Assembly: GCA_003577145.1 (NCBI GenBank)
Contig: QEUP01000006.1
Span: 63,864 to 127,863 of the forward strand
Source: Acidobacteriota bacterium
GTDB taxonomy: Bacteria; Actinomycetota; Acidimicrobiia; Acidimicrobiales; Microtrichaceae
Direction of reading: 5' to 3'
DNA: 64,000 nucleotides
Positions 16,976-26,557 of this stretch are shown piece after piece. Each line of letters begins with the position of its first letter. Within the stretch, counting starts at the first letter, position 1. The position numbers were made by a program, and so were the translations under genes. Below the pieces are notes generated by a model. That model had not been told where the DNA came from and did not search any database. It worked only from the letters and a program-made list of their open reading frames with translations.

Positions 16976-17869
16976 TCAGGTGACGTACACGGCGAGGACG
17001 AGGAACACGGCCCAGATGACCCCGAAGACCTGCAGGGTGCGGTCGGTGAGCACGAGGTCTTCGGGTGCGGCACCCTCTCCGCGGTCCACGAGCATGGCGT
17101 AACGCAGGACTCCCATCACGAACGGCACGATCGAGAGCTGGATGTAGGGGCTCCCGCCCTCGACGGGGACGCGCTCGATCGCCCAGAGGCAGTAGGCGAT
17201 CATCACGACACCCGATGTCACGGCTCGCAGGTAGCCGAGATAGGAATCGGTGTATTCCTCGAGTGTGCTGCGCACGGCCGCGCCGCCGGCACCCAGGTCG
17301 CGGAGCTCGGCGTGGCGCTTTCCGGCGACCATGAAGAGAGATCCGAAGCTGGCGATGATGAGGAACCAGTCCGACACCGGTACGTCGGTCGCTGCCGCTC
17401 CGGCTATGGCCCTGAGCACGAAACCGCCGGCCACCGCGACCAGGTCGACGATGGCGATGTGCTTGAGCCAGATGGTGTAGCTGCTGGTGAGCACGATGTA
17501 TCCACCGACCACCGCCGCCAGCTCCCAGCGCGCTGCGAAGCTCACGGCCACGCCCGCAGCCACGGCCACCAGGCCCACCGCTATGGCCGTGCCGACCGGG
17601 ATCACCCCCGCCGCCACCGGGCGGTGGCGCTTGGTGGGGTGCAATCGATCGGACTCGACGTCGTAGGCGTCGTTGATGAGATAGGTGCCGCTCGCCGCCA
17701 GACAGAAAGCTATGAAGGCGACGAGTGTCTGAACGAACGGCTCGGATTCACGTAGGACCCCCGCCGCGGCGGGGGCGGCGAACACGAGCAGGTTCTTGGC
17801 CCACTGCTTCGGGCGGATTGCGCGGACGAGTCCGAGGGTGAAGGACTGGGTTGGGGGGGCCGTGGTCAT
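16976..17869 (-). CDS. decaprenyl-phosphate phosphoribosyltransferase-like UbiA prenyltransferase
   Basis: Integral membrane prenyltransferase (297 residues, about eight to nine hydrophobic helices) that most likely moves phosphoribose from PRPP to decaprenyl phosphate, giving the substrate pathway for DprE1. The first Asp-rich motif NDAYDVESDRLHPTKRHRP and second conserved site GKRHAELRDLG match the Rv3806c/UbiA group rather than menaquinone enzymes. The N-terminus IRPKQWAKNLLVFAAP is also typical. I chose ATG 17869; the frame is open back to 17968 but the added 33 residues are not membrane-like and lack similarity. First gene of a two-gene unit with dprE1. Confidence 0.85.
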   Translation of the reverse strand: MTTAPPTQSFTLGLVRAIRPKQWAKNLLVFAAPAAAGVLRESEPFVQTLVAFIAFCLAASGTYLINDAYDVESDRLHPTKRHRPVAAGVIPVGTAIAVGLVAVAAGVAVSFAARWELAAVVGGYIVLTSSYTIWLKHIAIVDLVAVAGGFVLRAIAGAAATDVPVSDWFLIIASFGSLFMVAGKRHAELRDLGAGGAAVRSTLEEYTDSYLGYLRAVTSGVVMIAYCLWAIERVPVEGGSPYIQLSIVPFVMGVLRYAMLVDRGEGAAPEDLVLTDRTLQVFGVIWAVFLVLAVYVT

Positions 17870-18228
17870 GCGGTTGGTCACTGTGGGCACGGACGGCGCG
17901 AACGCAACCGTGCGCCGGCGGTGGTCCGAACGCGCCGATCCTAGCCCTGGCACTCCGGGCCGGAACACAGAACGCCCCGCCAGTGCGATTTGGCGGGGCG
18001 TTCCGTGCGGTGGTTGGTGTGTGGTGGTGTGGTCACTATAGCCGCTTGCGATACGAACGCGTCAAGAAACAATCACAGGTTTTGTCTTGACTGCCGTTCA
18101 GGGTTCGACGGGACGCTCAGGGAAGCCGGCCGAACAGGTCCAGCGGGCCGTCCGGGCGTCGTCGAGGAGGATCACCCCCACCGGCAACGTAGTAGCGTCC
18201 CGGTGGTTGGCACCCGCCGGAGGAGGCT
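17870..18228. other. divergent intergenic region between ubiA and hypF
   Basis: Both flanking genes point away, so two promoters should lie here. It contains one strong hairpin (17970-18003), a G/T-rich run at about 18005-18040, and an imperfect dyad GTCAAGA...TCTTGAC (18060-18092). HypF has GGAGGAGG just before its start. No gene or recognisable riboswitch was found. Confidence 0.5.
17970..18003. terminator. 13-bp perfect hairpin in a divergent promoter region
   Basis: GAACGCCCCGCCA, 8-base loop GTGCGATT, TGGCGGGGCGTTC. Shape is terminator-like, yet the nearest genes diverge from it. It may end an unrecognised small transcript or attenuate a leader; the strand is not decided. Confidence 0.5.
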
Positions 18229-20541
18229 GTGACCCCATCGCCGCGGCGCACCGCTCGGAGGATCCGGCTGGATGGCGTAGTGCAGGGTGTGGGCTTCCGC
18301 CCCTTCGTCTGGCGGCTGGCTCGCGACCATGATCTGAGCGGCTGGGTGCGCAACACCGGGGGCCGAGTCGAGATCTTCGCCGAGGGCGAACAGGGCGATG
18401 TCGAGGTGTTCTGCGCGGCCCTGGTGGAACGAGCACCGCCGCTGGCGAGGATCGACCACGTCGAGATCTCTGCTGATACGCCGATCGACGCCCAAGGCTT
18501 TCGAGTCGACTCGAGCATCGACGTGGGTCACCCCGATGGACGCCTGGTCGCGCCCGACTCGGCCCCCTGCGGGGACTGCCGCCGGGAGTTGTGGGAACGG
18601 ACAGACCGGCGCTACCTGTACCCGTTCGTCAACTGCACCCAATGCGGACCTCGATTCACCATCATCGAGGATCTCCCGTACGACCGTGAGCGCACAGTCA
18701 TGCGCCGGTTCCGGCTCTGCGCCGAGTGTGCCCACGAGTACGACAACCCTGCTGACCGGCGCTTCCACGCCGAGCCCGTGGCATGCCCTCGCTGCGGTCC
18801 CACCGCGACTCTGCTGGTCGACGACGCCAGGGTCGCGGCCGCTACCACCTTCGAAGAGGCCGCACGACTTCTTTGCCGCGGCCACATCATCGCCATCAAG
18901 GGCGTGGGCGGCTACCAACTCGCGTGTGTCGCCGACGACGAGACCGCCGTAACCGAGTTGCGGAGGCGCAAGGACCGCCCCCACAAGCCTCTTGCGGTGA
19001 TGGTCCCAACTCTCGCCGAGGCCCAGCGGCTGTTCGACACCGGCCCCGAGCACGACCGACTGCTGAGCGCACCGGCGGCACCGATCGTCCTGGTTCCCGA
19101 CCGGGGCCTGCTCGCGCCCTCGGTCGCCCCCGGCCACAACCGCCAGGGTGTCATGCTCCCGGCGAGCCCACTTCACGAGCTCCTCTGTCGCGTGACGGGC
19201 AGGCCCCTGGTTATGACCAGCGGCAACCGCAGCGAGGAGCCGATCGCCATCGACGACGCGGATGCCCGAGCACGCCTCGGAGAGATCGCCGACGCGTTCC
19301 TGGTTCATGACCGTCCGATCGCGACGCGATTCGACGACTCGGTCGCGCTGGCCCACCACGACGGGCCACGGATCCTCCGGCGTGCCCGGGGATACGCCCC
19401 CGAGCCGATCGTGCTACCGGTCAGCCTCGATCCAGTGCTGGCCTGCGGAGCTGACCTGCAGACCACCTTCTGCCTGGCGCAGGGCACCAACGCCTACGTC
19501 AGCCAGCACATCGGGGATCTCGACAACAGCGAGACGATCGACGCCTACCACGATGCCCTGCAACGCCATCTCCGGCTCTTCAGGGTGGAGCCACGGCTCG
19601 TAGCCCACGATCTGCACCCCGACCTGGAGTCGACACACCTCGCAGTGGCCATCGCCGAGGCCCTCGGGCTACCCCGCCGGCCCGTCCAGCACCACCATGG
19701 GCACATCGCGGCGGCGATGGTTGAACACGGACTGATCGGCCCGGTCGTCGGAGTCGCCCTCGACGGCTTCGGGCTGGGCACCGACGGCACCGCCTGGGGC
19801 TTCGAGCTGCTCGTGGCGGATCTCGCGGGCGCCAGGCGCGCCGGGCACCTGCGCCCGGTTCGCCAGCCCGGGGGCGACGCGGCAGTTCGCCATCCCAGCC
19901 GCATGGCGCTGGCACACGCTGCCGACGCCGAGTGCGTCGAACCCGCCATGAGCCTGTTGGGCCTCTCACAGGACGAGCCGTCCGCCGATCTCGCCGGGGC
20001 CAGCCCCGGGCAGGTCCTCGGGCAGCTCCGGTCCGGGCTCGCCTCGGCGCTCACGTCCTCGGCGGGGCGGCTGTTCGACTCGGTGGCCGCCCTGGCAGAC
20101 GTGTCCCGTCGTCCGAGCTACGAAGGCCAGCCGGCGGTACTCCTCGAGCAGCTTGCCCGACGCTGCCCCCGGGGCAGCAGCGGGAGCTACCCCCTGACGT
20201 CCCGGGGTGAGGATCCCGTGATAATCGACTCCCGGCCGGTCATCAGCGCGGTCGTCTCCGACCTGGTGGATGGCCGTGATCGAACAGAGGTCGCCGCCGC
20301 CTTCCACGCCTGGGTGAGCGATGCGGTGGTGCAGACCAGCGAGAGGATCTGCGAACGTGAGGGGATCACCCAGGTGTGCCTCGGAGGCGGGGTGTGGGCG
20401 AACGCCATCCTGCTCGATGCCGTCACCTCCGGGCTTGGGGCCATGGGCATCGATGTGTTCTACCCTCGGGCCGTACCGCCGGGAGACGGAGGTCTCAGCC
20501 TCGGTCAAGCCGTCGTCGCCCACGCCGACCACCAGAGGTGA
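18229..20541 (+). CDS. hypF: carbamoyltransferase HypF, [NiFe]-hydrogenase maturation
   Basis: Transfers a carbamoyl group from carbamoyl phosphate to the C-terminal Cys of HypE, the source of the active-site cyanide ligands. The 770-residue chain has the full four-part plan: acylphosphatase domain (VQGVGFRPFVWRLA, residues 15-30), two zinc-finger repeats (CGDCRRELW...CTQCGPRF and CAECAHEY...CPRCGPTA, about 105-190), a YrdC-like domain (about 200-390), and a Kae1/TobZ-like domain with HHHGHIAAAMVEHG near residue 485. GTG 18229 has GGAGGAGG 5-12 bases upstream. Six bases separate it from hypC; hypD and hypE follow by overlaps, so this is a hypFCDE operon. It serves the hydrogenase at 51-57 kb. 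Confidence 0.96.
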   Translation: MTPSPRRTARRIRLDGVVQGVGFRPFVWRLARDHDLSGWVRNTGGRVEIFAEGEQGDVEVFCAALVERAPPLARIDHVEISADTPIDAQGFRVDSSIDVGHPDGRLVAPDSAPCGDCRRELWERTDRRYLYPFVNCTQCGPRFTIIEDLPYDRERTVMRRFRLCAECAHEYDNPADRRFHAEPVACPRCGPTATLLVDDARVAAATTFEEAARLLCRGHIIAIKGVGGYQLACVADDETAVTELRRRKDRPHKPLAVMVPTLAEAQRLFDTGPEHDRLLSAPAAPIVLVPDRGLLAPSVAPGHNRQGVMLPASPLHELLCRVTGRPLVMTSGNRSEEPIAIDDADARARLGEIADAFLVHDRPIATRFDDSVALAHHDGPRILRRARGYAPEPIVLPVSLDPVLACGADLQTTFCLAQGTNAYVSQHIGDLDNSETIDAYHDALQRHLRLFRVEPRLVAHDLHPDLESTHLAVAIAEALGLPRRPVQHHHGHIAAAMVEHGLIGPVVGVALDGFGLGTDGTAWGFELLVADLAGARRAGHLRPVRQPGGDAAVRHPSRMALAHAADAECVEPAMSLLGLSQDEPSADLAGASPGQVLGQLRSGLASALTSSAGRLFDSVAALADVSRRPSYEGQPAVLLEQLARRCPRGSSGSYPLTSRGEDPVIIDSRPVISAVVSDLVDGRDRTEVAAAFHAWVSDAVVQTSERICEREGITQVCLGGGVWANAILLDAVTSGLGAMGIDVFYPRAVPPGDGGLSLGQAVVAHADHQR

Positions 20542-20547
20542 TGCGAA

Positions 20548-20793
20548 GTGTGCCTTGGAGTACCGGGCAAGCTGGTTGCACTCGACGACGGGGAAGCCCT
20601 CCCTTCCGGAACCGTCGACTTCGGTGGCGTCAGGCGCAAGGTGTGCCTGGCCTACGTCCCTGAGGCACGGGTGGGCAACTACGTCCTGGTCCACGTCGGT
20701 TTCGCCATCTCGACACTGGACGAGGCCGAAGCGGCCCGCACCCGGGCGCTGCTCGAGGAACTCGCCCTGCTCGGGGACGAGGTCGGCGGATGA
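20548..20793 (+). CDS. hypC: hydrogenase assembly chaperone HypC/HupF
   Basis: Carries the iron centre between HypD and the hydrogenase large subunit. 81 residues with the invariant N-terminal MCLGVPG, whose Cys2 contacts iron, then [17 protein letters not shown] and [13 protein letters not shown] of the OB-like fold. GTG 20548 gives the start Met directly before Cys2. The stop overlaps the ATG of hypD (ATGA). Confidence 0.95.
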   Translation: MCLGVPGKLVALDDGEALPSGTVDFGGVRRKVCLAYVPEARVGNYVLVHVGFAISTLDEAEAARTRALLEELALLGDEVGG

Positions 20794-21893
20794 AGTACGT
20801 GGACGAATACCACGACGCCGAGCTGGCACGACGCCTGGCCAAGAGGATCACCGACGCGGCCTCCCGGCCGTGGACGATCATGGAGGTCTGTGGTGGCCAG
20901 ACCCACACGCTGGTACGGCACGGCATCGACCAACTCCTCCCCGACGAGGTGAGGCTCGTGCACGGGCCGGGCTGCCCGGTCTGCGTGACTCCCCTGTCGG
21001 TCATCGACCACGCCATCGAGATCGCCGGCCGTCCTGACACGATCCTCTGCTCCTTCGGTGACATGCTCCGCGTGCCGGGTTCGGCAACCGATCTGCAACA
21101 AGTCCGGGCCACCGGTAGCGATGTCCGAGTCGTGTACTCCCCGCTCGATGCTGTCGACATCGCCACCGGCAACCCCGACCGCACCGTTGTCTTCTTCGCG
21201 GTCGGCTTCGAGACGACGGCGCCGGCAAACGCCATGGCGGTGCATCGGGCAACGGCGCAGGGGGTGGACAACTTCGCCCTGCTGGTCGCCCACGTGCTGG
21301 TACCCCCGGCGATGCTGGCGATCCTCTCGGCTCCCGGCAACCGCGTCCAGGGCTTCCTCGGGCCGGGTCACGTGTGCACCGTGATGGGCTGGGGCGAGTA
21401 CGAGCCGATCGCCGCCTCCTGCGGGGTGCCGATCGTCATCACCGGCTTCGAGCCGGTCGACCTCCTCGAGGGGATCCTGATGCTGGTCACCCAGCTCGAG
21501 GAGGGGCGCCACGAGGTCGAGAACCAGTACGTCAGGTCGGTACGCCGGGAGGGGAACCCCGCCGCACGAGCAGTGGTGGCGGAGGTGTTCGAACCCTGCG
21601 ACCAGGCGTGGCGGGGGATCGGCACACTCCCCAGCTCGGGGCTGCGACTGCGTGAGGCATACCGCGGGTTCGACGCTGCACTGAGGTTCCCCACCGACCT
21701 GCAGGTACCGGACGACAGCCGGTTGTGCATCGCCGGTCAGGTCCTGCAGGGACGGGCTCTACCGGACGAGTGCGCGGCCTTCGGCCTGGAGTGCACACCC
21801 GAACACCCGCTCGGAGCGCCGATGGTGTCCAGCGAAGGTGCCTGCGCGGCGTATCACGCGGCTGGCAGGGTCGGCACCAGGAGACCGGGGTGA
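20790..21893 (+). CDS. hypD: hydrogenase iron-cyanide assembly protein HypD
   Basis: Scaffold on which Fe(CN)2CO is built together with HypC and HypE. The 367-residue protein holds the conserved [13 protein letters not shown] (about 32), [10 protein letters not shown] (about 58-67) with the Cxx[10 protein letters not shown] (about 90), GFETTAP and a C-terminal SSEGACAAY with a Cys of the [4Fe-4S] site. ATG 20790 overlaps hypC by 4 bases; its stop overlaps the GTG of hypE by 4 bases. Normal family length. Confidence 0.96.
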   Translation: MKYVDEYHDAELARRLAKRITDAASRPWTIMEVCGGQTHTLVRHGIDQLLPDEVRLVHGPGCPVCVTPLSVIDHAIEIAGRPDTILCSFGDMLRVPGSATDLQQVRATGSDVRVVYSPLDAVDIATGNPDRTVVFFAVGFETTAPANAMAVHRATAQGVDNFALLVAHVLVPPAMLAILSAPGNRVQGFLGPGHVCTVMGWGEYEPIAASCGVPIVITGFEPVDLLEGILMLVTQLEEGRHEVENQYVRSVRREGNPAARAVVAEVFEPCDQAWRGIGTLPSSGLRLREAYRGFDAALRFPTDLQVPDDSRLCIAGQVLQGRALPDECAAFGLECTPEHPLGAPMVSSEGACAAYHAAGRVGTRRPG

Positions 21894-22945
21894 CCGCCGG
21901 CGGCAACGCCGAGCCGGTGGGGAGCTGCCCCACGCCGCTTCCGCCCGGTGAGGCCGTCCTCCTCGGACACGGCAGCGGGGGACGCCTGACCTCAGAGCTC
22001 ATCGACGGGATCTTCCTGGACCGCTTCGCCAACCCCGAGCTCGCTCGCCTGGGTGATTCGGCCGTGGTGGAGGTCGGCGGGCTGAGGCTGGCTTTCACCA
22101 CCGACGCATTCGTGGTCACACCCGCGTTCTTCCCGGGATCGGACATCGGTGCGCTGAGCGTCAACGGCACGGTCAACGACCTGGCGATGGTCGGAGCCGC
22201 GCCGCTCTTCCTGTCGGCGGCTTTCATCCTCGAGGAGGGCCTGCTCGTCGAGGACCTCACCACGATCAGCGACTCCATGGCCGAGGCTTGCCGGGTCGCC
22301 GGCGTCACTCTCGTCACCGGGGACACCAAGGTGGTCGAGCGCGGAGGCGCCGACGGGATCTTCATCACCACTTCGGGCGTGGGGCTCGTACCGGACGGGC
22401 TCGACCTGGGGCCCGACCGGCTGCTGGCCGGTGACGTGATCCTGGTGTCGGGACCGGTTGGAACCCACGGTGTAGCGGTGATGTCCCAACGCGCCGGGAT
22501 CGGCTTCGACGTCGACATAGTGAGCGACACGGCACCTCTCACCGGACTCGTCGAGGAGGTGCTCGCGGCGGCCGAGGTCCACTGCCTGCGGGATGCAACC
22601 CGCGGCGGGCTCGCCACCGTCCTGTGTGAGCTGGCATCGGCGTCGCAGGTACGGCTGTTGTTGAGGGAAGCCGACGTCCCGGTCCTCGACGCGGTGAGAG
22701 CGGCTTGCGCGACGCTCGGACTGGATCCTCTCTACGTGGCGAACGAGGGGGTTTGCGTGGCCGCGGTGGCGGGGTCCGACGCCGACGCAGCCCTGCGGGC
22801 AGCCCGAAGCCACCCACTCGGCGCGAGGGCTGCCATCGTGGGTCTGGTCGAGAGCGGGCCCGAGGGTGTGCAGCTCGAGACCGCCGTTGGCACCCGTCGC
22901 CCGATCCACATGCTCGCCGGCGAAGCCCTTCCCCGCATTTGCTGA
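21890..22945 (+). CDS. hypE: carbamoyl dehydratase HypE
   Basis: Dehydrates the carbamoylated C-terminal cysteine to a thiocyanate that supplies the cyanide ligands. 351 residues, PurM/SelD-like fold: [15 protein letters not shown] at the N-terminus, [38 protein letters not shown], and the obligatory C-terminus PRIC with the reactive Cys351. GTG 21890 overlaps the hypD stop; the frame is open back to 21725, but those residues duplicate another frame of hypD. Last gene of hypFCDE. hypA and hypB for nickel insertion are not in the window. Confidence 0.95.
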   Translation: MTAGGNAEPVGSCPTPLPPGEAVLLGHGSGGRLTSELIDGIFLDRFANPELARLGDSAVVEVGGLRLAFTTDAFVVTPAFFPGSDIGALSVNGTVNDLAMVGAAPLFLSAAFILEEGLLVEDLTTISDSMAEACRVAGVTLVTGDTKVVERGGADGIFITTSGVGLVPDGLDLGPDRLLAGDVILVSGPVGTHGVAVMSQRAGIGFDVDIVSDTAPLTGLVEEVLAAAEVHCLRDATRGGLATVLCELASASQVRLLLREADVPVLDAVRAACATLGLDPLYVANEGVCVAAVAGSDADAALRAARSHPLGARAAIVGLVESGPEGVQLETAVGTRRPIHMLAGEALPRIC

Positions 22946-22957
22946 GCCCGCGCCAGT

Positions 22958-22988
22958 CACATGGCGCCACCTGTGGTGCCGCCATGTG
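22958..22988. terminator. bidirectional terminator between hypE and the M1 peptidase gene
   Basis: CACATGGCG and CGCCATGTG arms with an inner CACC-TGT-GGTG extension, broken by one C/C mismatch, make a nearly perfect 31-base palindrome. It sits between two converging genes, 13 bases after hypE and 9 before the peptidase stop. Confidence 0.75.
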
Positions 22989-22996
22989 GGAGACCT

Positions 22997-24433
22997 TCAA
23001 GGAAGCTCTGGCATCTCGTCCTGGTAGAGCCAGGCATCGAAGAAATCGCCGAGGTCGACACCGCTCACCTCGCCTGCCGCGGAGATGAAGTCCTCGGTCG
23101 TGGCGTTGCTGTAGCGGTAGCGATCGGTCCAGGTCTGCAGCAACCTGAAGAAGTCCTCGTCACCGATCGTGCGACGAAGCGCATGAAGGGTGAGAGCCCC
23201 GCGGTAGTAGACGGACTCGCCGAACATCTCGCTGGCGCCTGGATCACCCGGCGGCGTGTCGCCCCCGATCTCGGCGTGAAGCGAGGCCATGGCGTCATCG
23301 ACGTCGAAGCCCGGCGTGGTGGCCTCCTCCCACAGGTACTCGGCATAGGTCGCCGGACCCTCGTTGAGCCAGATGTCGGACCACACCTCCAGCGACACCG
23401 AGTTGCCGAACCACTGATGGGCGAGCTCGTGTGCGAGCAACAGCTCGTCCGGTTCGGTGGCGGCTTCGATGCCGACGAGGGACATGGTCTGGTTCTCCAT
23501 GGCGGTGCCCAGGTACTCCGGGACCACGACGATCCCGTACTCCCCGAAGGGATACGGGCCGAAGACCTCCTCGAACTCGGTGATCATCCGGGCAGTCACC
23601 TCGAGGTCGCCGACGCCTTGGTCGGCGACCTCGGGCGGCACGAAGTTGCGGAGGAAGGGCTCGTCACCCTGCTCGATTCGCTCGATCTCGTAGTTGCCCA
23701 CGCTGGGAGCCACGAGGTAGGTGGCGATGACCTCATCGCTGCGCCAGGACCAGCTGCGCGAGCCACCATCGTCGCCCTCGCCGACCAGCTCTCCGTTGCC
23801 GGCGACCTCGAACCCGTCGGGAACCTCGAGGGTGACCGAGACGGTCGCCTTGTCGCTGGGGTGATCGTTGCAGGGGAACCAGGTGTGCGCACCCTCCGGT
23901 TCGGCGAGGACGAAGCTGCCGACGTCTTCGAGGACGTACCACCCCAGGCCTTCCACATCGGACTCCGAGCTCGTGAGCTGCGGCGTCCCCGAGTAGGTGA
24001 CGACCACCTCGAACTCGTCACCACCGGCCAACGCGTCGCTCGGCGTGATGAAGAGCTTGGCACCTTCGTCCCGGTACTCGGCTTCCTCGCCGTCAACGGT
24101 CACCTCGCTGACGTCCAGGCCGCTGAAATCCAGGCTGAAGCTGCTCAGATCCTGGGTGGCGGCGGCGCTGATCCGCGCGTCCCCTTCGAGGTTGCCGCTG
24201 CCGGGCTCATAGGACAGCGACAGCTCGTAGTTGTCCACGTCGTAGCCGCCGTTGCCCAGCGTCGGGAAGTACGGGTCCCACAGCGTCGGGCTGCCGGGCT
24301 CGGGCTCGCCGGCCTCGGCAACCTCGTCGCCGTCCGCGCTCGACACCGCCGGCATGCGGTCACCACCACTGCAAGCCGAGACCAGGACGCACGCGGTCAC
24401 CACGTGTGCGAGCGATCCTCGCCAGGCGCGCAT
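22997..24433 (-). CDS. secreted M1-family metallopeptidase lipoprotein
   Basis: Zinc aminopeptidase-like protein, 478 residues. An N-terminal signal ends in the lipobox LVSAC, followed by an acidic tether. Residues about 45-240 form the N-terminal beta saddle. The zinc site is HELAHQWFGN (His335, Glu336, His339) with Glu358 in LNEGPATY, a complete HExxH-x18-E. Just upstream, GTAMENQT resembles the GxMEN exopeptidase motif, consistent with N-terminal amino acid release. The C-terminal helical repeat domain of large M1 enzymes is missing, so this is a short form. Anchored outside the cell, it may trim peptides for uptake. It runs against hypE and stands alone. Confidence 0.88.
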   Translation of the reverse strand: MRAWRGSLAHVVTACVLVSACSGGDRMPAVSSADGDEVAEAGEPEPGSPTLWDPYFPTLGNGGYDVDNYELSLSYEPGSGNLEGDARISAAATQDLSSFSLDFSGLDVSEVTVDGEEAEYRDEGAKLFITPSDALAGGDEFEVVVTYSGTPQLTSSESDVEGLGWYVLEDVGSFVLAEPEGAHTWFPCNDHPSDKATVSVTLEVPDGFEVAGNGELVGEGDDGGSRSWSWRSDEVIATYLVAPSVGNYEIERIEQGDEPFLRNFVPPEVADQGVGDLEVTARMITEFEEVFGPYPFGEYGIVVVPEYLGTAMENQTMSLVGIEAATEPDELLLAHELAHQWFGNSVSLEVWSDIWLNEGPATYAEYLWEEATTPGFDVDDAMASLHAEIGGDTPPGDPGASEMFGESVYYRGALTLHALRRTIGDEDFFRLLQTWTDRYRYSNATTEDFISAAGEVSGVDLGDFFDAWLYQDEMPELP

Positions 24434-24531
24434 GGGCAGAACCTAGTGCTTCGTGGGATCCTCGTCCGGTGACGAGCAGGTGGAGATCGCGGCTGGAGGG
24501 ACGCCGGAGGCCCTCCCGAGCGGCGTTCGGG

Positions 24532-25353
24532 ATGCCTCGGGGCCTCGCCTACGTCCACTGGGACGTGCCCGTTCCAGCCTCGGACGGCTTCGACGCGCCG
24601 ATCACGGTCGTGTCGGCCCCGACCGGCCCGCGCCGTGCCGCGGACGGGGTCAGCGGTTCGCTCGGCTGGTTCGTCGCGGTGCAGAGCGCGGTGGCGTCTC
24701 GCGGCGGCCCGGTCACGACCTTCTACGCCGGTTTCCAGCAGGCGGAACCACCCAGAGGCAACTGGCCCAGCCCCCACGGCTGGCTGATCTTCTCGCGCTT
24801 CCTCGCGGGGAACGAGAGCGAGTGCCGAGCCGATCAGCCCGACACGGTCTGTGTGGCCGAGCCCCACAGCGAGGGAGGGTTCATCAGCATCCGCCGACCG
24901 TACCGTTGGATCGACGAGGGCACGACCCACGCGTTACGCATCCGGGGGGAGCGGCCGCAAAGCGACGGGAGCCGGTTCTTCGCACTGGAGGTCGGGAGTG
25001 GGCGCGATCCCGAGAGGTTCACCTCGGCCGGCGCGCTTCGGTTCCCGGGAGCCGGCAGCGGCGATCCCCTGGTGACCTCAGCCCGCACCACCTTCGTCGA
25101 GATCTGGAACGCCGGCGGCTTCGACCGGATCGGCCCGGAGCAGGTTGGCGCCTTCGAGGTGACGCTCGAGGGGATGACCGACCTGTCGGACAGACCAGGC
25201 GCGGAACCAACCTCGCAGCCGGCCACCGGGGCGCGCGCGGGGTGCAGCGATCGGGGGGTCTTCCCGTACGTTTCGCTCTCGGCCACCGGCAGCCGGGTGA
25301 CGATCGAGGTCGGTCCCGACGCCGGACCGTGCCGGGCCGGGCGCCTGTGGTGA
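24532..25353 (+). CDS. hypothetical protein, weak resemblance to DUF3472 proteins
   Basis: A frame of 273 residues from ATG 24532; an in-frame GTG at 24469 would add 21 residues rich in Arg. The pattern TFYAGFQQ...HGWLIFSRF and the later GGFISIRRPYRWIDEGTTHALRIRG recalls DUF3472 proteins, which are secreted beta-sandwich proteins of unknown role. No clear signal peptide is visible with either start, which is odd for that family. Codon use is normal for the region. It points away from the M1 peptidase gene and lies about 140 bases before the dehydrogenase gene. Function unknown. Confidence 0.6.
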   Translation: MPRGLAYVHWDVPVPASDGFDAPITVVSAPTGPRRAADGVSGSLGWFVAVQSAVASRGGPVTTFYAGFQQAEPPRGNWPSPHGWLIFSRFLAGNESECRADQPDTVCVAEPHSEGGFISIRRPYRWIDEGTTHALRIRGERPQSDGSRFFALEVGSGRDPERFTSAGALRFPGAGSGDPLVTSARTTFVEIWNAGGFDRIGPEQVGAFEVTLEGMTDLSDRPGAEPTSQPATGARAGCSDRGVFPYVSLSATGSRVTIEVGPDAGPCRAGRLW

Positions 25354-25491
25354 GCCCCGCCGGCAGGACGGCGTCGGGGTAGTGGGTGCCTGAGACGAGT
25401 AGTATCTCCGTGGCAGGTGTGGCGTGATTTCGTTGGCGAGGCGGGCAGTCGTTGAGAGCTGTTCGGTCGGGAGCAGGAGAGCAAGCCCCAG

Positions 25492-26484
25492 ATGAGCAAC
25501 CGGACCCGCCCACGGACCGTCGTCACCTCCCCCTTGCGCGGTGATGGCCGGGAGAAGGTGGAGAAGCTGGTCGACGTCGTCCTCTACGACCCGTGGATCG
25601 ACCACCGGCCGCTGCGGATCCTCGACGGCGACGGCCTGCTGGCGCTCCTGGAGGAGAACGACGCCGAGGCGCTGATCGTCGAGGCCGACTTCGTGTACGG
25701 AGCGGTCTTCGAACACCCGCTCGAGTTCATCGCCTCCACTCGAGGCGACCCGAACAACGTCGACGTCTCTGCTGCGACCGACGCCGGGATACCAGTCCTC
25801 AGCACGCCAGGGCGGAATGCAGATGCAGTGGCCGAGCTGACGATCGGCTTGCTCATCGCCACATCCCGCCACATCGTCGCTGCCGACCGGGCGACCCGCG
25901 AGGACCGCATCGTCGACGACGGCCTGATCCCCTACCAGCGATACCGCGGCTGGGAGATCAACGGCTGCACCGTGGGGCTCGTCGGGCTCGGCGCCGTGGG
26001 GCAGGCAGCCAAGTGGCGCTTCGAGGGGCTGGGTGCCCGGGTCATCGCTCACGATCCGTTCAACCGCGATGCCAAGCACTCCCTCGACGACCTGCTGGCG
26101 GAAGCCGACGTGGTCTCCATGCACGCACCGTCCACACCCGACACCAAGGGCATGATCGGCCCGGATCAGTTCGCCCTCATGAAGGAGGGAGCGGTCTACC
26201 TGAACACCGCGCGCGCAGAGCTCCACGTGCACGAGGCGCTCATCGAGGCGCTGCGCAGCGGCAAGCCGGCGGCGGCGGGACTCGACCACTTCGAAGGCGA
26301 GTACCTGTCGCCCGACGACCCGCTGGCGAAGATGGGCAACGTGGTGCTGACCCCTCACATAGGCGGCGCCACCTACGACACCGAGCGCCGCCAGACCAGC
26401 ATGATCGCCGACGACCTGGAGCGCCTCCTCAGCGGTGAGCGGCCCGAGCACATCGTGAACCCTCAGGTGCTGGGCGACGGGTAA
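25492..26484 (+). CDS. D-isomer-specific 2-hydroxyacid dehydrogenase family protein
   Basis: NAD(P)-dependent reductase/dehydrogenase of the phosphoglycerate/D-lactate dehydrogenase superfamily, 330 residues. The nucleotide site is GLVGLGAVGQAA near residue 165. The catalytic Arg lies in YLNTARAEL and the His in LTPHIGGAT. The acidic residue of the triad should lie in LDHFEGEYL; this stretch differs from the usual LDVFEPEPL. The N-terminal part keeps STRGDPNNVD and TPGRNADAVAELTIG, seen in PGDH-like enzymes, but no regulatory ACT domain is present. ATG 25492. Substrate unknown; nearby sugar genes make a sugar acid plausible, which is inference only. Confidence 0.8.
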   Translation: MSNRTRPRTVVTSPLRGDGREKVEKLVDVVLYDPWIDHRPLRILDGDGLLALLEENDAEALIVEADFVYGAVFEHPLEFIASTRGDPNNVDVSAATDAGIPVLSTPGRNADAVAELTIGLLIATSRHIVAADRATREDRIVDDGLIPYQRYRGWEINGCTVGLVGLGAVGQAAKWRFEGLGARVIAHDPFNRDAKHSLDDLLAEADVVSMHAPSTPDTKGMIGPDQFALMKEGAVYLNTARAELHVHEALIEALRSGKPAAAGLDHFEGEYLSPDDPLAKMGNVVLTPHIGGATYDTERRQTSMIADDLERLLSGERPEHIVNPQVLGDG

Positions 26485-26557
26485 CCCTCCCGGCACCGTG
26501 TCGGTCGTGTCGCACCCGGCGCCGCCGCAGGCAGCACCCCGCTGCCACGGGCACGGA

